Shown in pieces: positions 63,298-64,000 of a stretch of DNA of 64,000 nt. Every line of letters begins with the position of its first letter. Position 1 is the stretch's first letter. A program made the position numbers and the translations under genes. A model generated the notes under the pieces. That model was not told the origin of the DNA. It did no database searches and saw nothing but the letters and a program-made list of their open reading frames with translations. The stretch comes from Homoserinimonas aerilata (GTDB lineage: Bacteria; Actinomycetota; Actinomycetes; Actinomycetales; Microbacteriaceae), in the NCBI RefSeq assembly GCF_006716125.1, contig NZ_VFOM01000001.1, positions 682,001 to 746,000 of the forward strand, given 5' to 3'.

Positions 63298-63908
63298 GCG
63301 AGAGGCGCACCGCCCGAGACCAGGCGGAGAAGAAGCCCCGCGGGCTCATCTACTACATCGGCGTCGGCCTGAGCGCAGGCCTGCTCGCCTTCGTTCTGCT
63401 CATCGGCGTGCTTGTCATCGTCGTGCCAGCCGCCACAGGCTCGACCCCCATGACCGTGCTCACCGGATCGATGGAGCCCACCTACCCGCCGGGCACGCTC
63501 ATCATCGTCAAGCCGCTCGACGCGCAGGAAGTCCGCATCGGCGACCCCATCACGTACCAGATCGAATCCGGCAAGGCCGCCGTCGTCACCCACCGAGTGA
63601 TCTCCATCTCACACTCGACCAACGGTGAGCTCGCCTTCACCACGAAGGGCGACGCCAACGGTGCCGCGGATGCCCTGCCCGTGCAGCCCGTGCAACTCAA
63701 GGGCAAGGTCTGGTACAGCGTGCCGTGGATCGGCTACGCCAACAATTTCGTCAACGGCGAAGCCCGCAGCTGGCTCGTGCCCGCAATCGCGGTCGGACTG
63801 TTCCTGTACGCGGGATACATGCTCGCCAGCGGCATCGCCACATCGATGCGGAAGCGGCGTGCCGAGACCACGCCCCAGGAGCAGCCCCAGGAGCAGGAGG
63901 AATCATGA
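63294..63908 (+). CDS. sipW: SipW-type signal peptidase I (Ser-His)
   Basis: 204 aa with membrane helices at about 20-45 and 158-180. The catalytic Ser lies in TGSMEPTYPPG (about 58-68). Where bacterial-type enzymes carry Lys, this has His in VVTHRVISI (about 98-106), as in ER-type and SipW peptidases. In Bacillus, SipW matures TasA and TapA; here it is embedded among proteins with SipW-type leaders. It differs from the housekeeping LepB at 25164. It starts within the upstream stop codon (ATGA). Confidence 0.9.
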   Translation: MSERRTARDQAEKKPRGLIYYIGVGLSAGLLAFVLLIGVLVIVVPAATGSTPMTVLTGSMEPTYPPGTLIIVKPLDAQEVRIGDPITYQIESGKAAVVTHRVISISHSTNGELAFTTKGDANGAADALPVQPVQLKGKVWYSVPWIGYANNFVNGEARSWLVPAIAVGLFLYAGYMLASGIATSMRKRRAETTPQEQPQEQEES

Positions 63909-64000
63909 ACAAGTTCACGAAGGCATCCATCGCCAGCGGCGCAGCAATCGCGCTGCTGCTCGGAGGAGCAGGCACGCTCGCGTACTGGAACGACAGCGCG
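63905..64000 (+). CDS. Second SipW-dependent fibre-type protein, 5' part (runs off window)
   Basis: Only 32 codons are present. The leader MNKFTKASIASGAAIALLLG and its ending AGTLAYWNDS match that of the protein at 58900 almost residue for residue, so it is a paralogue and the locus continues beyond the window. ATG 63905 overlaps the sipW stop by 4 bp. Confidence 0.8.
   Translation, partial: MNKFTKASIASGAAIALLLGGAGTLAYWNDSA

Overview
The window is GC-rich DNA from an actinobacterium, most likely of the family Microbacteriaceae. The evidence is the gene order (rnc-mutM-smc-ftsY-ffh; rpsP-khpA-rimM; lepB-rnhB-DUF2469; yraN-comM-dprA-xerC; rpsB-tsf-pyrH-frr-cdsA), long Ala/Glu/Pro tails on ribosomal proteins, GlgE-type glucan metabolism, and many start codons placed 6-9 nt after a TANNNT -10 box (leaderless mRNAs). 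The genus cannot be told from the sequence. No rRNA, tRNA, CRISPR array, insertion sequence or phage gene was seen.

Layout. 1-11.6 kb: 3' end of rnc, mutM, a tandem GNAT acetyltransferase, smc, an MFS transporter, a histidine phosphatase, ftsY, a gamma-class carbonic anhydrase-like protein and ffh. 11.6-14.7 kb: Nudix hydrolase, glycosyltransferase, EamA exporter. 14.8-25.1 kb: the usual rpsP-khpA-rimM-trmD-rplS ribosome cluster, here split between rimM and trmD by a 7-kb nitrite-assimilation module: FNT-type nitrite channel, NnaR-like HemD/winged-helix regulator, siroheme methyltransferase, nirB, nirD and a CbiX/SirB-type chelatase. Its three promoters carry similar GlnR-type boxes, each ending exactly 10 nt before a TANNNT -10 box. 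25.1-33.6 kb: lepB, rnhB, DUF2469, an LCP cell-wall ligase, yraN, comM, dprA, a phosphodiesterase and xerC. 33.7-39.5 kb: FKBP lipoprotein, a NarL-type two-component system, an MMPL exporter and a degenerate M23 protein. 39.8-46.5 kb: rpsB, tsf, pyrH, frr, cdsA, a four-motif DivIVA-like protein, a secreted SLT-like protein, a small zinc-ribbon-like protein and a hydrolase. 46.6-52.8 kb: an AI-2E family permease, a 716-residue cytoskeletal-type protein built largely of uninterrupted 11-residue repeats, a fused membrane protein/lipoprotein and a YbbN-like protein. 52.9-58.4 kb: L-serine deaminase, glgB and glgE.

58.4-64.0 kb holds the most unusual system: a putative cell-surface fibre locus with a dedicated SipW-type (Ser-His) signal peptidase, four proteins with the hydrophobic, W(N/S)-ending leader of SipW substrates (one cut by the window end) and a membrane-anchored protein. 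Two of the four substrates and the anchored protein carry a PGD motif as in TasA/camelysin-type proteins. Another substrate is a large lectin-like adhesin with three Cys-bounded repeats. Its 458-bp upstream region carries clustered TTCGGG/CCCGAA repeats and palindromes, and a strong hairpin follows the first subunit gene.
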